Origin: Ferruginibacter sp.
Lineage (GTDB): Bacteria; Bacteroidota; Bacteroidia; Chitinophagales; Chitinophagaceae
Direction: 5' to 3'
Length of the DNA: 64,000 nt
Assembly (NCBI RefSeq): GCF_028288465.1
Contig: NZ_JAQBNR010000016.1
Location: forward strand, 62,001-126,000
Notes under the pieces: model-generated
Seen by the model: only the letters and a program-made list of their open reading frames with translations
Databases searched by the model: none
What the model was told of the DNA's origin: nothing
Shown: positions 37,288 to 46,381 of the stretch, in pieces
Numbering within the stretch: the first letter of the stretch is position 1
How the letters are laid out: each line of letters starts with the position of its first letter
Position numbers and translations under genes: made by a program

Positions 37288-37429
37288 ATTTATCAATAGA
37301 AAATATCAAAAAGAAATGAAGCGATATCTACTCCCGGATCTCTGGGAAAGTAAACTTAAAGGTAGTATCAATGTAATTTGTAATAGACAGTACTTAATCC
37401 GACAATAAAGGTTTTTTGGTTTTATAGGG

Positions 37430-37741
37430 TCAGGATATATTTTGTTTTATGCTGCCGGTGTGACCTGCCCTAAAAACTTCTTCCTTGATAAGATAATAGA
37501 ATCCTTGAAAGTTTCCATCGGGGTTTATATTTTTAAGTTCCCAACCTTTACGATTACAGTACATTCTTACGGTAGCATTCGTACAAGCTGCCAAAGCAGC
37601 AACCAGCAATTCTTTTGGAGAGAAGCCTTTGTCCTGGCCTCCTTTTTCTATAGGTTCATCGGCTACCACTTTAATACCGGATGGTGTTTGTATTTCCATC
37701 AGGTAATTTTCTTTGCCATTGTTGGTTGTAACTTTTGCCAT
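37430..37741 (-). pseudogene. OsmC-family peroxiredoxin, C-terminally truncated
   Basis: 103 codons. The first 78 residues match OsmC-like thiol peroxidases, including the active-site region LLVAALAACTNATVRMYCNRKGWEL with the catalytic Cys. In intact members a CPVHKxL motif with the second redox Cys follows about 45 residues later. Here the sequence after INPDGNFQ is unrelated and then stops. The protein therefore lacks the resolving half and is probably dead. It directly follows the broken pirin gene. Confidence 0.65.
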
Positions 37742-37746
37742 ACTTG

Positions 37747-38353
37747 TTATTTTTTATTGAATGATGGATAAGGAACAAATTCTTTTTCGTCACCCTTTAT
37801 TTTATCAAATGTCTGCGCCATCCATTTGTGCTTCGCCATATAATTTATGGCCAATATTTACCGTTTGCCTTTGGCTGCTTTTTATCTCTATCATAAAAAG
37901 CTCGCTGTACACGGGAACGGCAGATTGATGGCCAAATGCTTCCCCTGCTATTAATTTAAATTGCAGCTGATCCTGTGTCCATCCAGGAATCTGTTTGGCG
38001 TCAATATGAAAGAACTCAGGTTCCATCTGTTCCAGTTCTTTTGGCAATGCCATCCAGATTTGCAGGCCAGGCATTGTTTTATCCGAATGGCGCAGGTATC
38101 CGGGTGTACGTTCAGAATGGACAATACCTTTTCCTGCTGTCATCCAGTTTACACCGCCCGGCTTTATTTCAACTGCATTTCCCGGCGTATCGCGGTGCAT
38201 GATACTGTTTTCAAATAAAAAGGTAAGAGTTGATAGCCCGATATGCGGCTGAGGAAGCACATCGAAATTCTCCCGTTCATTTAATTTTACAGGCCCCATG
38301 TGATCGATATAGATAAAAGGACCAACCATCCTTTTTTGGCGAAAAGGCAGCAA
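37747..38353 (-). pseudogene. Pirin-family protein, broken at both ends
   Basis: The central pirin cupin is intact (MVGPFIYIDHMGP; PHIGLSTLTFLFE; GGVNWMTAGKGIVHSERTP). The frame has no ATG start, only a TTG after an in-frame TGA, so the N-terminal 20-50 residues are missing. At the 3' end the reading stops in frame (37805), while the neighbouring frame continues as KHKWMAQTFDKIKGDEKEF, VPYPSF, to a TAA at 37747, which is the normal pirin C-terminus. An internal deletion plus frameshift fits best. Pirins are quercetinase-like cupins. Confidence 0.7.
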
Positions 38354-38670
38354 TCATCCCTGCTTTTCTTTTTTTCTAAATATTAAAGTAACATTTGTTT
38401 ACAGTACTTGCTTCATTATCTGATGCAATTTTCGTACAGGTAGACTTGAAAATTCTTTAACCATTACAGTCAAATTTAAAAACAAAACTTGTAAACGCAG
38501 TTATGGAAAGACTAGCTGAAAAACAGCAATGATAAGAGATCCGATTGTTGTGTCGGGTATCTCCTGTTCCCTTATTTTCCTTCCGGTACGATAGCAACGA
38601 CCTGTTCAATGCATGATGATCTTTTACCAAAGTCTCGTCGCAAGTTTTATTTACGCCTCATTGCTTAACA
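38354..38670. other. Intergenic, no gene recognised
   Basis: About 320 bp, with only very short frames. Nothing recognisable in either strand. Confidence 0.4.
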
Positions 38671-39021
38671 TTAACTTAAAGGCTTATTAACACCATTTAA
38701 AACGACGAATAGTAGTTTTATGAAATTAACTGCCGGTAATTTATCTGGCAAGCAGATTGCGTAAGCAAACCCTCTGCAGGTCATCAATACAGGCAGGATA
38801 TTGAAGGAAATGTGAATGGCGGAATGAATATCCGGAAAAGAACTGAAGGAATAATGCAGCCTCGTCTCAAACTCAGCATGATTCAGCGCCTTGCCTTCCC
38901 ATGGATCGCCGGTGTCGATGTGAATGGTATATTTATCATGCACAAATTCAGCAATGGAACTGATGTCTTTTTTATTCCATACTTTTTGCATAAAATGATT
39001 TAGTAGTATTTCATTTGTCAT
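38671..39021 (-). CDS. SnoaL/ester-cyclase-like protein, probably truncated
   Basis: 116 residues from ATG 39021 (MTNEILLNHFMQKVWNKKDI). The first 70 residues follow the ester-cyclase layout (EFVHDKYTIHIDTGDPWEG; HYSFSSFPDIHS). From residue 75 on, the sequence (SFNILPVLMTCRGFAYAICL) loses resemblance to the family, whose remaining strands and W-x-N-x-N-E-like end are missing. A frameshift or deletion is likely. It is the third damaged gene in a row on this strand. Confidence 0.55.
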   Translation of the reverse strand: MTNEILLNHFMQKVWNKKDISSIAEFVHDKYTIHIDTGDPWEGKALNHAEFETRLHYSFSSFPDIHSAIHISFNILPVLMTCRGFAYAICLPDKLPAVNFIKLLFVVLNGVNKPLS

Positions 39022-39078
39022 GATGATAGTTTTGCAGCACTTGCAGTGCCTTGCGAAGTTCAAACTAATTTACAGCGC

Positions 39079-39948
39079 TTAGTTGTTACGCGACGGCTTA
39101 ATTATTTTATCTTGTTTATAAAGTATCCTGATAATAACGATGGCAGCAATAAGGCAGAGCGACACAGCTTGTATTGATCCTTCCGGTCCAAACTGTCCGC
39201 CGGTCACTAGTTCGGATCCGGTAATTTTTGTTGTTAACAAACTGCTGGTTTTTTCATTGCCCGAAGTGATGGCTCCAAAAATTCCGTTCTGTGTAAAATT
39301 CCAGGCAAAGTGTATGGCTATGGGCACCCATAAATTTCTGTAATACATATAGGCAGCACCGAGCAACACACCCACCACTGTTATACATAAAATAGACACC
39401 AGGGTAACATGTGGATTAACCAGGTGCAATCCTGCGAAAATTAATCCCGAAATAGTTAAGGCAATCACGCTGCCCCATTTTTCTTCTGTAATTCTGAACA
39501 CAATTCCCCTAAGCAATATCTCTTCTAATATCGACACCGTAAATGCAACGGTAAAAGGAATGATCAATGTGGACGCTGGATTGACAGCAATCACCCGGAA
39601 GCCTCCATACAAATACACCACTAAAATAGTAAGGCATTGTAAGCCGCTGCCAGTGATGATGCCCGCCAATAATTTTTTCCCCATACCTTTTGTTGATAAC
39701 TCCGTAACAATTCTGCTTTCATACTTACGATAAAAAAGCCAATAGCTACCGATTGTCAAAAAGGATACGAAGATACCTTTGATCAGATTTCGCGGATTGG
39801 TGTTGAGCGAATGAATACCGGGTATTTGCTGAAATAGCTGCTGCCCGATAATTACGGCTGCCAGGCAGATCAATACGCCGAAAATTATTCTTACTAAAGC
39901 AGAATGTAATAGTTGCTGTTTGAAAATGGTTGCTGTCATGATTATCAT
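39079..39948 (-). CDS. CPBP-family intramembrane glutamic protease
   Basis: 289 residues with about eight transmembrane segments. The catalytic motif EEILLRGIVFR (Glu-Glu-x3-Arg) and the later HFAWNFTQN (His and Asn) are both present, as in CAAX/Abi proteases. A possible second start is four residues in (39939). In bacteria, family members process or protect against peptides, or serve as immunity proteins. It is transcribed 47 bp after the S41 peptidase gene, so both peptidases may be co-expressed. Confidence 0.92.
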   Translation of the reverse strand: MIIMTATIFKQQLLHSALVRIIFGVLICLAAVIIGQQLFQQIPGIHSLNTNPRNLIKGIFVSFLTIGSYWLFYRKYESRIVTELSTKGMGKKLLAGIITGSGLQCLTILVVYLYGGFRVIAVNPASTLIIPFTVAFTVSILEEILLRGIVFRITEEKWGSVIALTISGLIFAGLHLVNPHVTLVSILCITVVGVLLGAAYMYYRNLWVPIAIHFAWNFTQNGIFGAITSGNEKTSSLLTTKITGSELVTGGQFGPEGSIQAVSLCLIAAIVIIRILYKQDKIIKPSRNN

Positions 39949-39995
39949 TTTAGTTGTTTAAAATATGTTCAGCAATTCGGCTCCGTCACCCAGAA

Positions 39996-41333
39996 TTACT
40001 TTATTAAATGTGCAGTATTGGTTCTCTTTTCTTCAAACACGCTTCCATCATTCACGAGTATTTTTATATCAGCATACTTTCCTTTGCTATTTTTCACAAA
40101 TTCTACCTGTGCATCTTTATCAAGTACAAAAAGATGGTGGGTTATAAATTTCAACTCTGAAACTGCACCGCCGTTATTATCATTTTTACAATACAATTTG
40201 TTTTTGTCCGTGTAAATTACCAGGCCGCCATAGGTTCCTGCAAAAGACAGTAATTCCTTTAAAGAAAGCCCCTGATCAGCCTCATCCACCAACAGCGCAT
40301 TGAGGTAGTATAAACATCTGTTTTTCTCTTTTTGATCTGTTGCTGATGACAACTGGTTCCTGAATATTATTTCCTGCGCCTTTATGAAAGCCATACGGGC
40401 TGTAGTTTTTGCATCCGGTATTACGCCTTTCCCTTCCCAGTCTGTTTGCGTAACAGGGTTAAGCGAACGTGCGAATGGAATGAATACAATGAAACCCTGA
40501 CCAACGGAAAAAGGCATTTGCGGATCTGCGCCATCACCGGTTGTTTCGCCTACCACAATGGCTCTTTTCGCAACCTGCATTCCGTAACTAAAATCTTCTG
40601 CTCCTGAAAAAGTATGCTGGCCCGTTAAAATATAAACAGGCATAGAAAGATATATACCGTCAGACTTGGCAGGGTCTGCGTACAGAAAAGTAGTGTCCAT
40701 ATTCGTGCGGTTAATCAGGTCATTCATATGGGTCTTTTCTTTAAAAAAATAACTCTCGAGCTGACCTACCATTTGCGGACTGCCGCCCATGTTGTTTTTT
40801 AAATCGATTATCAGCGCATCAGTATTGGCTAAAAATTTAAGCGCAGCATTAATAGTTGGCTTGGCAGCTTCTATATCGTCTGTAAATAAATCAAATGGCA
40901 GGTAGCCGATATTGCCGGGAAGTATTTCTACTTTTTTGAACGTGTAATTATTTTCTTTCCAGTATTTTTTTACATGCTGAACTTCTTCAGGACTCAATTT
41001 GGAAATCTGCTGCGGAATAAATCCGGGATCGAATTTTACCTGCATGTGTGGATCGTGGTGTACAACATTTATATCATGGCCTATTTGTCCGGCAAGCTTT
41101 TCAGGATTATTCAAAAAGCCTGCATAAGCATTCTTCTTTAATTGCGATTGAAGATAGCTGGATATGAGTACCGCTTTTTCAGGAAAAATATAATGCCTGG
41201 TTAAACTGTCTGTGATGGAATTGATTAACGCACTGATGTTAACCGGTTGCGGTTTACTGATTTGTGCGCTGGCTGTATATGGCATTGTAACAGCAAACAG
41301 AAAAATCAGCCGGGCCATTTTAAAATGTTTCAT
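39996..41333 (-). CDS. Secreted S41-family peptidase
   Basis: 445 residues with a signal peptide ending near ASAQ. The S41 core is complete: DALIIDLKNNMGGS, the nucleophile in TGQHTFSGAEDF, and GETTGDG ahead of the substrate-binding strand. There is no PDZ domain, so it belongs to the interphotoreceptor-binding-like or C-terminal-processing-like branch that lacks one. It cleaves envelope or dietary peptides; the target is unknown. The last 90 residues form a separate beta-rich domain (GLVIYTDKNKLYC). Confidence 0.92.
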   Translation of the reverse strand: MKHFKMARLIFLFAVTMPYTASAQISKPQPVNISALINSITDSLTRHYIFPEKAVLISSYLQSQLKKNAYAGFLNNPEKLAGQIGHDINVVHHDPHMQVKFDPGFIPQQISKLSPEEVQHVKKYWKENNYTFKKVEILPGNIGYLPFDLFTDDIEAAKPTINAALKFLANTDALIIDLKNNMGGSPQMVGQLESYFFKEKTHMNDLINRTNMDTTFLYADPAKSDGIYLSMPVYILTGQHTFSGAEDFSYGMQVAKRAIVVGETTGDGADPQMPFSVGQGFIVFIPFARSLNPVTQTDWEGKGVIPDAKTTARMAFIKAQEIIFRNQLSSATDQKEKNRCLYYLNALLVDEADQGLSLKELLSFAGTYGGLVIYTDKNKLYCKNDNNGGAVSELKFITHHLFVLDKDAQVEFVKNSKGKYADIKILVNDGSVFEEKRTNTAHLIK

Positions 41334-41560
41334 TTGTATAAGTTTTAGTGACTATTGTCTGGTTGAATGTATTTCTGTATAAGTAAATCATACCTTTTAT
41401 GAGGCTTGTTTGCAGCTGTTTCTACAGACTTCTTTTTAAAATTTTATTAATTCTAAAAGTATCGGAGCAGAACACAAAGGGGTAGGACAATAATGTCGTC
41501 GAACCGGATTTATCTGAAGTTTTACTTAAATGTGCCAGGCGATATTGTTGTTATAAGGGA

Positions 41561-41745
41561 CTATTTCTTTTCCTTTAACAATGTGTCAAGCTTTTGTTTT
41601 GTCTCCGGAATGTTCTTTAACGACAACGTTTTTTTGAAACTTGCTATGGCATTTAATGTATCCCCTTTTGCCAGGTACAATCTCCCAACCCATCATAACA
41701 ATTTGCCGCTCCCGGATAGTTTGCAATATTTAGTTTAAACAATGC
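41561..41745 (-). pseudogene. C-terminal TPR remnant with frameshift
   Basis: Reading from 41745 gives ALFKLNIANYPGAANCYDGLGD, the start of a terminal tetratricopeptide repeat. The same sequence continues in the next frame as LAKGDTLNAIASFKKTLSLK and PETKQKLDTLLKEKK to a TAG at 41561. Such tails end Bacteroidota hydrolases and serine proteases that carry a C-terminal TPR. Only the tail remains; the remaining 90 bp before the hydrolase carry no readable upstream part. Confidence 0.6.
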
Positions 41746-41836
41746 ACCTGCCAGAACCAAAGCTGAAAGCGAAATGCAGCCAATTACTTCAACGTATACT
41801 CCTACTATTGGCAATACGCTTATTGTATGCCGTTTT

Positions 41837-42685
41837 TTATTCGCTTTTTAAAAAATCATCAAGAATTTTATTGAAAATTTCGGGTTGATCCATTAATGGT
41901 AAATGTCCAGCATCTTGAATTAAATGAAGCTTTGCATTTGGGATAATTTTAGCTGCTGCTTCACCATATTCAGCAGAAAATAACTTATCATCTTTCCCCC
42001 AAATGATAAGTGTTTCATTTTTTATTTGCTTTAATAATTCTTCTGATATTTTAGATACTGCGGTTCCACGTCCTTGCTTAAATGCATTTTTTCCTCCTTT
42101 ATATTTGAGAACGGCTATTGAGTAGCTACTATGGTTCGGATCTCTGTTTATGGGTTTATGAAGTATATAACGCGAATTAAAACAATTTGCCATTGATGAT
42201 GGAAAACTATTCATCCATATTGTTCCAATTAAAGGCCAAAAAGAAACTTTTGCTCCTAAACCTGCAGAATCAACTAAAACAAGTTTATCAACCATTTCAG
42301 AATTGTCTATGGCAAACTTCAACGCAATGGCGCCACCTTGAGACAATCCGACAATATGAGCCTTCGATATTTTTAATTCTTTCATGAAATCTTTGAGCCA
42401 GTTCGAAAAATATGGCCTATTATAAGGCGCATCAGGTTTATCAGATTCTCCATATCCAACTATATCTGGTGCTACTATTTGAAAATTTTTAGAGATAGTA
42501 TTAATTGATGGATACCAGGTAACAGCGCCTGCACCAGCTCCGTGCAGGAAAATTACAGGTTTACCATTTCCACATAATAAGTAGGTGGTTTTAATTGTTC
42601 CAATATTTACTTCTCTTTGTTCAACTAATCCTTCTATTTTGTCGATTAGAAGTTGCCTATAGTTTTCTTTATTCTCTTTTTTCAT
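41837..42685 (-). CDS. Alpha/beta-hydrolase
   Basis: 282 residues. HGAGAG is the oxyanion region, GLSQGG the nucleophile elbow with the active Ser, IIWGKDD the acidic residue, and DAGHLPL the catalytic His. No signal peptide, so the protein is cytoplasmic. The general fold fits many esterases and C-C hydrolases, and the substrate is not identifiable. It stands alone on the strand. Confidence 0.9.
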   Translation of the reverse strand: MKKENKENYRQLLIDKIEGLVEQREVNIGTIKTTYLLCGNGKPVIFLHGAGAGAVTWYPSINTISKNFQIVAPDIVGYGESDKPDAPYNRPYFSNWLKDFMKELKISKAHIVGLSQGGAIALKFAIDNSEMVDKLVLVDSAGLGAKVSFWPLIGTIWMNSFPSSMANCFNSRYILHKPINRDPNHSSYSIAVLKYKGGKNAFKQGRGTAVSKISEELLKQIKNETLIIWGKDDKLFSAEYGEAAAKIIPNAKLHLIQDAGHLPLMDQPEIFNKILDDFLKSE

Positions 42686-42766
42686 GTTTTTCCCTCTTTT
42701 AAATTAATGAATGTCAAAAATTGCCGCTAACTTAAAGGTTGGTGTATGCAAATTGCCTGCTGTTCT

Positions 42767-43531
42767 TTAGTGATTCTCTTTATTGGGTAAACTATAAACA
42801 ATTTTGCCTGTAGAGTCGAGAAAATTTATTTTTGCTTCTCCAATAGAATCAACAATAAGCTGAATCCTTGTCTTGCCTTTTTTATCTGCTAAGTTTATTA
42901 ATGCCGATTTGGCTGCGTCTTTGCCAATAAAAACCCGATGTGCGAAGGCAGGGTCACTATTAGCAGGTTCCAGTAGTTGCTTGAGTTTAGCATCTCTCTC
43001 GGGGCCATTTGGTAATTTTTCTGCTTCCTTGTATGTACGACGAAACTCCGGGTAAGGTGGACTGTTATGCCAATCATCTACATATAAACCTGTTTTCCTG
43101 TCCCCGTTATCATCAAGATATTGTAAATACAGAACCTGATTTTGATTGTATTGGTCAAAAGAAAAATGCCCTGATGCAAAATATTTTCCACTACTATCTT
43201 TTCTTCCTGAAAATACAAGCCCCCCACATTCAGTGGCCTCGTCATCATAAAATATTAAACCACCACGGTTGCCTCCCGGAATTCCAAAAGGTTTTCCGTG
43301 ATTCAAATTTGCTGGTGATTTTTCCACATTGGAAAGAACTAACCTGGGATGCCCGTTTGGTTCAACAATATTTATCCGCTTTGCGGTTAGTTCATCAACT
43401 GTTAAGTTTTCTGTCTTTCTGTCCATTTTTAAAATTAAGAACAGGGCAATTATTAGCAAAACGGATGACACCATTGCATATGTTGATAAAAAGAGTATTT
43501 GCTTTTTTATTTTATCTAAGCTATCAGTCAT
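42767..43531 (-). CDS. Membrane-anchored protein of unknown function
   Basis: 254 residues. One N-terminal transmembrane helix (residues 13-34) leads to a periplasmic or extracellular beta-rich domain (INIVEPNGHPRLVLSN; GGNRGGLIFYDDEATECGGL; VLYLQYLDDNGDRKTG). It ends with two repeated short strand units (FIGKDAAKSALINLADKKG). No catalytic motif was seen. The protein is well formed and has no internal defects. Function unknown. Confidence 0.8.
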   Translation of the reverse strand: MTDSLDKIKKQILFLSTYAMVSSVLLIIALFLILKMDRKTENLTVDELTAKRINIVEPNGHPRLVLSNVEKSPANLNHGKPFGIPGGNRGGLIFYDDEATECGGLVFSGRKDSSGKYFASGHFSFDQYNQNQVLYLQYLDDNGDRKTGLYVDDWHNSPPYPEFRRTYKEAEKLPNGPERDAKLKQLLEPANSDPAFAHRVFIGKDAAKSALINLADKKGKTRIQLIVDSIGEAKINFLDSTGKIVYSLPNKENH

Positions 43532-43637
43532 AGGAAATTATTTGTCGTAAAATAAAAAGTCGTTTTAAAATAATCGGTACAATATATATTGTTGTTGGTA
43601 ATACAAGTGCTGGATGATAATTACTGCGGCTGCAGCC

Positions 43638-43829
43638 TCAAAGGAGTGAAGCTAACTTTCTGCTATTCACTGTGGTTTTACCGTGGCGCCGGATATTCCA
43701 CAAATCAATCACAGTAAAGCTTTTAGCAGGAACGAAATCTATAGCTAAAGTTTCCTTTACTGTAGTGGTTAATTCATTTGATTGTATTTTGCTTATGTTG
43801 GCAAAATCAAAGTTTGTTACTTTTTTCAT
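43638..43829 (-). CDS. Small conserved-looking protein of unknown function
   Basis: 63 residues, basic and Thr-rich (NELTTTVKETLAIDF; AKSFTVIDLWNIRRHGKTT). The start MKKVTNFDFANISK and the DLWNIxR tail resemble short uncharacterised Bacteroidota proteins I recall. No structure or partner is evident. It could also be a chance frame. Confidence 0.5.
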   Translation of the reverse strand: MKKVTNFDFANISKIQSNELTTTVKETLAIDFVPAKSFTVIDLWNIRRHGKTTVNSRKLASLL

Positions 43830-44086
43830 GATGAGTTTATTTTTATTTTTTTATAAGTCACAAAATTATTTAAAGCCGGATACAAGCGATAGCACAATCA
43901 GGCAGTTGAATGGGATTCGGCTGAAGTTTTATCCAAATGATCCGGAACCTGCAATAATGACTATCAATTGTTGAATATTTTTTAAAGTTTATTTTCAAGT
44001 TTTTTGATCGCTAATTGATGATACAAAACTACCCTAAATTTCAGCGCCTCAAGGGACAGCCTGATGCCAGATACAGACAAATGATA

Positions 44087-44818
44087 TCATTCACTTTCCA
44101 TGCTGGCAGTGATTCCCGATGGCCTGAAACCTTTTACAACCAGATAAACGCCCAGCGAAAATTCAAACAGTGCAACCAGTACTGCGGACAATCCTGCCAG
44201 GGGCGAATGTTGCCCGATTACACCGAATAGAATAGCGACGTAGCCTGTCACCAACGGCACAGCTCCCACCATTCCAATCACAGCAAGTCCTTTTGGTACC
44301 AGGCGGGATTTGTACAACATGAAACCGAGCAACAGATCGCAAATCGCCGGCATAAAACTTTGTCCGAGTAAAAAGATACGATCATAAAGCGCTGCAAGTG
44401 CATGACCGGTGACCAACGCATCAGTACCGGATGCGGCTTGTCGCAGGGTTACTATTGACAGCAGAAAAGCCACGCCAACGAAGATGGTACCCGACTCCAG
44501 GATGCGTGCAGCAACAAGACCCAGTGCCGCACTTTCATTTTGTTTCTTCAGCACCGGGTACAACACCACTGCGGTGCTGATGCCGGCGAGTGCCACGATG
44601 ATCTCGAGAATGGCTCCAATGATAACGGCCGTATCGGGGCCCGGTCCCGTGATGTAATCCGCAGCATGCACCGGGCCATAAAGTGCCAGCGTTGGGATAG
44701 ATACAAAAGTGAGGATGTATAATATGCCCGCAGTGAGCGACCTCTTCCAAAGCGAAGTCATCGGCACGCTTGCTGTTGATGCTTCCATGCGGATGGCTAT
44801 ATTTTGAGTAGTATTCAT
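44087..44818 (-). CDS. DUF4386 membrane protein
   Basis: 243 residues with six to seven transmembrane segments (TAGILYILTFVSIPTLALYG; IIVALAGISTAVVLYPVLK; GLAVIGMVGAVPLVTGYVAI). DUF4386 proteins are of unknown function, common in Actinobacteria and Bacteroidota. The base composition is visibly richer in G+C than its neighbours (runs such as GCCCGGTCCCG, GCGGATGGC), which hints at transfer. Confidence 0.85.
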   Translation of the reverse strand: MNTTQNIAIRMEASTASVPMTSLWKRSLTAGILYILTFVSIPTLALYGPVHAADYITGPGPDTAVIIGAILEIIVALAGISTAVVLYPVLKKQNESAALGLVAARILESGTIFVGVAFLLSIVTLRQAASGTDALVTGHALAALYDRIFLLGQSFMPAICDLLLGFMLYKSRLVPKGLAVIGMVGAVPLVTGYVAILFGVIGQHSPLAGLSAVLVALFEFSLGVYLVVKGFRPSGITASMESE

Positions 44819-44897
44819 TTTACTATTTTAAAAATTGATCAACTATTTTTTGTGAAACGATGGACAACACTGGAATAAAAAGAGGTTGTGAGGTATA

Positions 44898-45548
44898 TTA
44901 ATTTCTTCCCAATGGATTTGTTAACCATGCTTTGGAAAAATGCACACTCACCATCACTGCCCTGTTGTGTATTTCCCTGTCATACGAAATGTCGCTTAAA
45001 CCATAACTGTATCTAATGTCAATGGCGATTCTTTTTTGTTTGAAAGGAAACTCAACACCACCGCCCATCTGAACACCTGCATCCCACCGTTTAAAACTTC
45101 CGCCGGTATTGTTAAAGGAGAGTTTGGTTGACAGATCACCCATGGTGTTTTTACCACTGAGGTTATAAGCAACAGATGGTCCTGCATTCATGTAAAATCT
45201 ACCCATGTGTAAACGGGCCAGCAGCGGTAATTCCAGTGTGTTTAAACGAAGGCTTGACTCGTTGGTGGTGATGGGATTGTTTGCTTTTAATTTGCCACCT
45301 TTCCTCATGTAATACAACTCAGGAACAATTGAAAATGCGGGTGTGATACCTGCCTGGAATGATACCCCCGCCTGTATACCATTGGTTGACTTTTTATAGT
45401 CGGCCAGGGATTTGTTGGCATCACCATAATTGAGGTTGGTGCTTACCACATTGATCATCAAATCCAGGTAAGTGTTGGTTTGGCCAAATGTATTTGCTGC
45501 CAAAAAAATCATACCCGCTACGAGTACTGTTTGTAATTTCTGCTTCAT
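44898..45548 (-). CDS. PorT-family outer-membrane beta-barrel protein
   Basis: 216 residues with a signal peptide ending near TFGQ. Alternating strands such as GIQAGVSFQAGITPAFSIVPELYY and ARLHMGRFYMNAGPSVAYNL are typical of the eight-stranded PorT-like barrel. The C-terminus (IHNRAVMVSVHFSKAW) lacks a strict terminal Phe. The role is usually an adhesin or part of envelope function; nothing more specific is visible. Confidence 0.85.
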   Translation of the reverse strand: MKQKLQTVLVAGMIFLAANTFGQTNTYLDLMINVVSTNLNYGDANKSLADYKKSTNGIQAGVSFQAGITPAFSIVPELYYMRKGGKLKANNPITTNESSLRLNTLELPLLARLHMGRFYMNAGPSVAYNLSGKNTMGDLSTKLSFNNTGGSFKRWDAGVQMGGGVEFPFKQKRIAIDIRYSYGLSDISYDREIHNRAVMVSVHFSKAWLTNPLGRN

Positions 45549-45685
45549 AATAATTTTTTTAAAGTTGGTTAATTATTTAACTGAAGCAAAAGTATAGGAA
45601 CGGCTGTGGGCGTGCAATTCAGCTATGCAAAGCGAAGAATGATGTCTGCCAACGGGGCTTTTTAATCTTCCAAATTCCGGAAGCT

Positions 45686-46381
45686 TTAGGGCTTGCTGTT
45701 GATGAGTTGAAGGAAGGCTTCTTTGTAGGTATCTGAAACAGGAATCAACTGATCTGCAATTTTAATCCTGCTGCGTTCGATAGATTCTATTTTATTGATG
45801 GCCACCATAAAACTCTTGTGTACCCTGCATACCAGGTGAGCTGGTATCAGCTGCTCCAGCTCGCTGAAACCCTGCAAGGTCATGATCTTTTTACCGGGCG
45901 TATGAATGCGTAAATAATCCCTCATGCCTTCTATGTAAAGGATATCATTGATCATTATTTTTTCAAGCCGGTTCTCTGTTTTTACAAAAATAAAATCCAA
46001 TGATTTTTCAGCCACCCGCTTGCTTAAATTTTCCTGTGCTTTATTAACGGCTTGTAAAAAACGATTGAATGTAAATGGTTTTAAAAGGTAGTCTGTAATG
46101 TGCAGCTCATACCCCTTTAAAGCATATTCCTGGTATGCAGTTGTGATAATAACCTGGCTGGTTATTTTGGAGCTTTCCAGCAATTCTATGCCCGATAGTT
46201 CATCCATATTAATATCCAGGAAAAGTACATCTACTTTGTTGTTGTTCAGGTAAGTGAGGCCGCTCAGCGCATTGTCGAACGTGGCGCTTAAATTTAAGAA
46301 GGGAACTTTGTTTACAAAGTCTTTTGTTTTTTCCATCGCCAGCGGTTCGTCTTCAATAATGATGCAGGTATATTTATCCAT
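45686..46381 (-). CDS. LytTR-domain response regulator
   Basis: 231 residues. The receiver has phospho-acceptor Asp56 (LFLDINMDEL) and acidic residues at 10-12; the LytTR DNA-binding domain follows (KTENRLEKIMINDILYIEGM; HLVCRVHKSFMVAINKIESI). LytTR proteins such as AgrA bind two direct repeats about 21 bp apart. The conserved motif found upstream of genes starting at 48.5, 52.5 and 59.8 kb has just that spacing, so this regulator is a good candidate for it. It overlaps the sensor kinase gene by eight bases. Confidence 0.95.
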   Translation of the reverse strand: MDKYTCIIIEDEPLAMEKTKDFVNKVPFLNLSATFDNALSGLTYLNNNKVDVLFLDINMDELSGIELLESSKITSQVIITTAYQEYALKGYELHITDYLLKPFTFNRFLQAVNKAQENLSKRVAEKSLDFIFVKTENRLEKIMINDILYIEGMRDYLRIHTPGKKIMTLQGFSELEQLIPAHLVCRVHKSFMVAINKIESIERSRIKIADQLIPVSDTYKEAFLQLINSKP

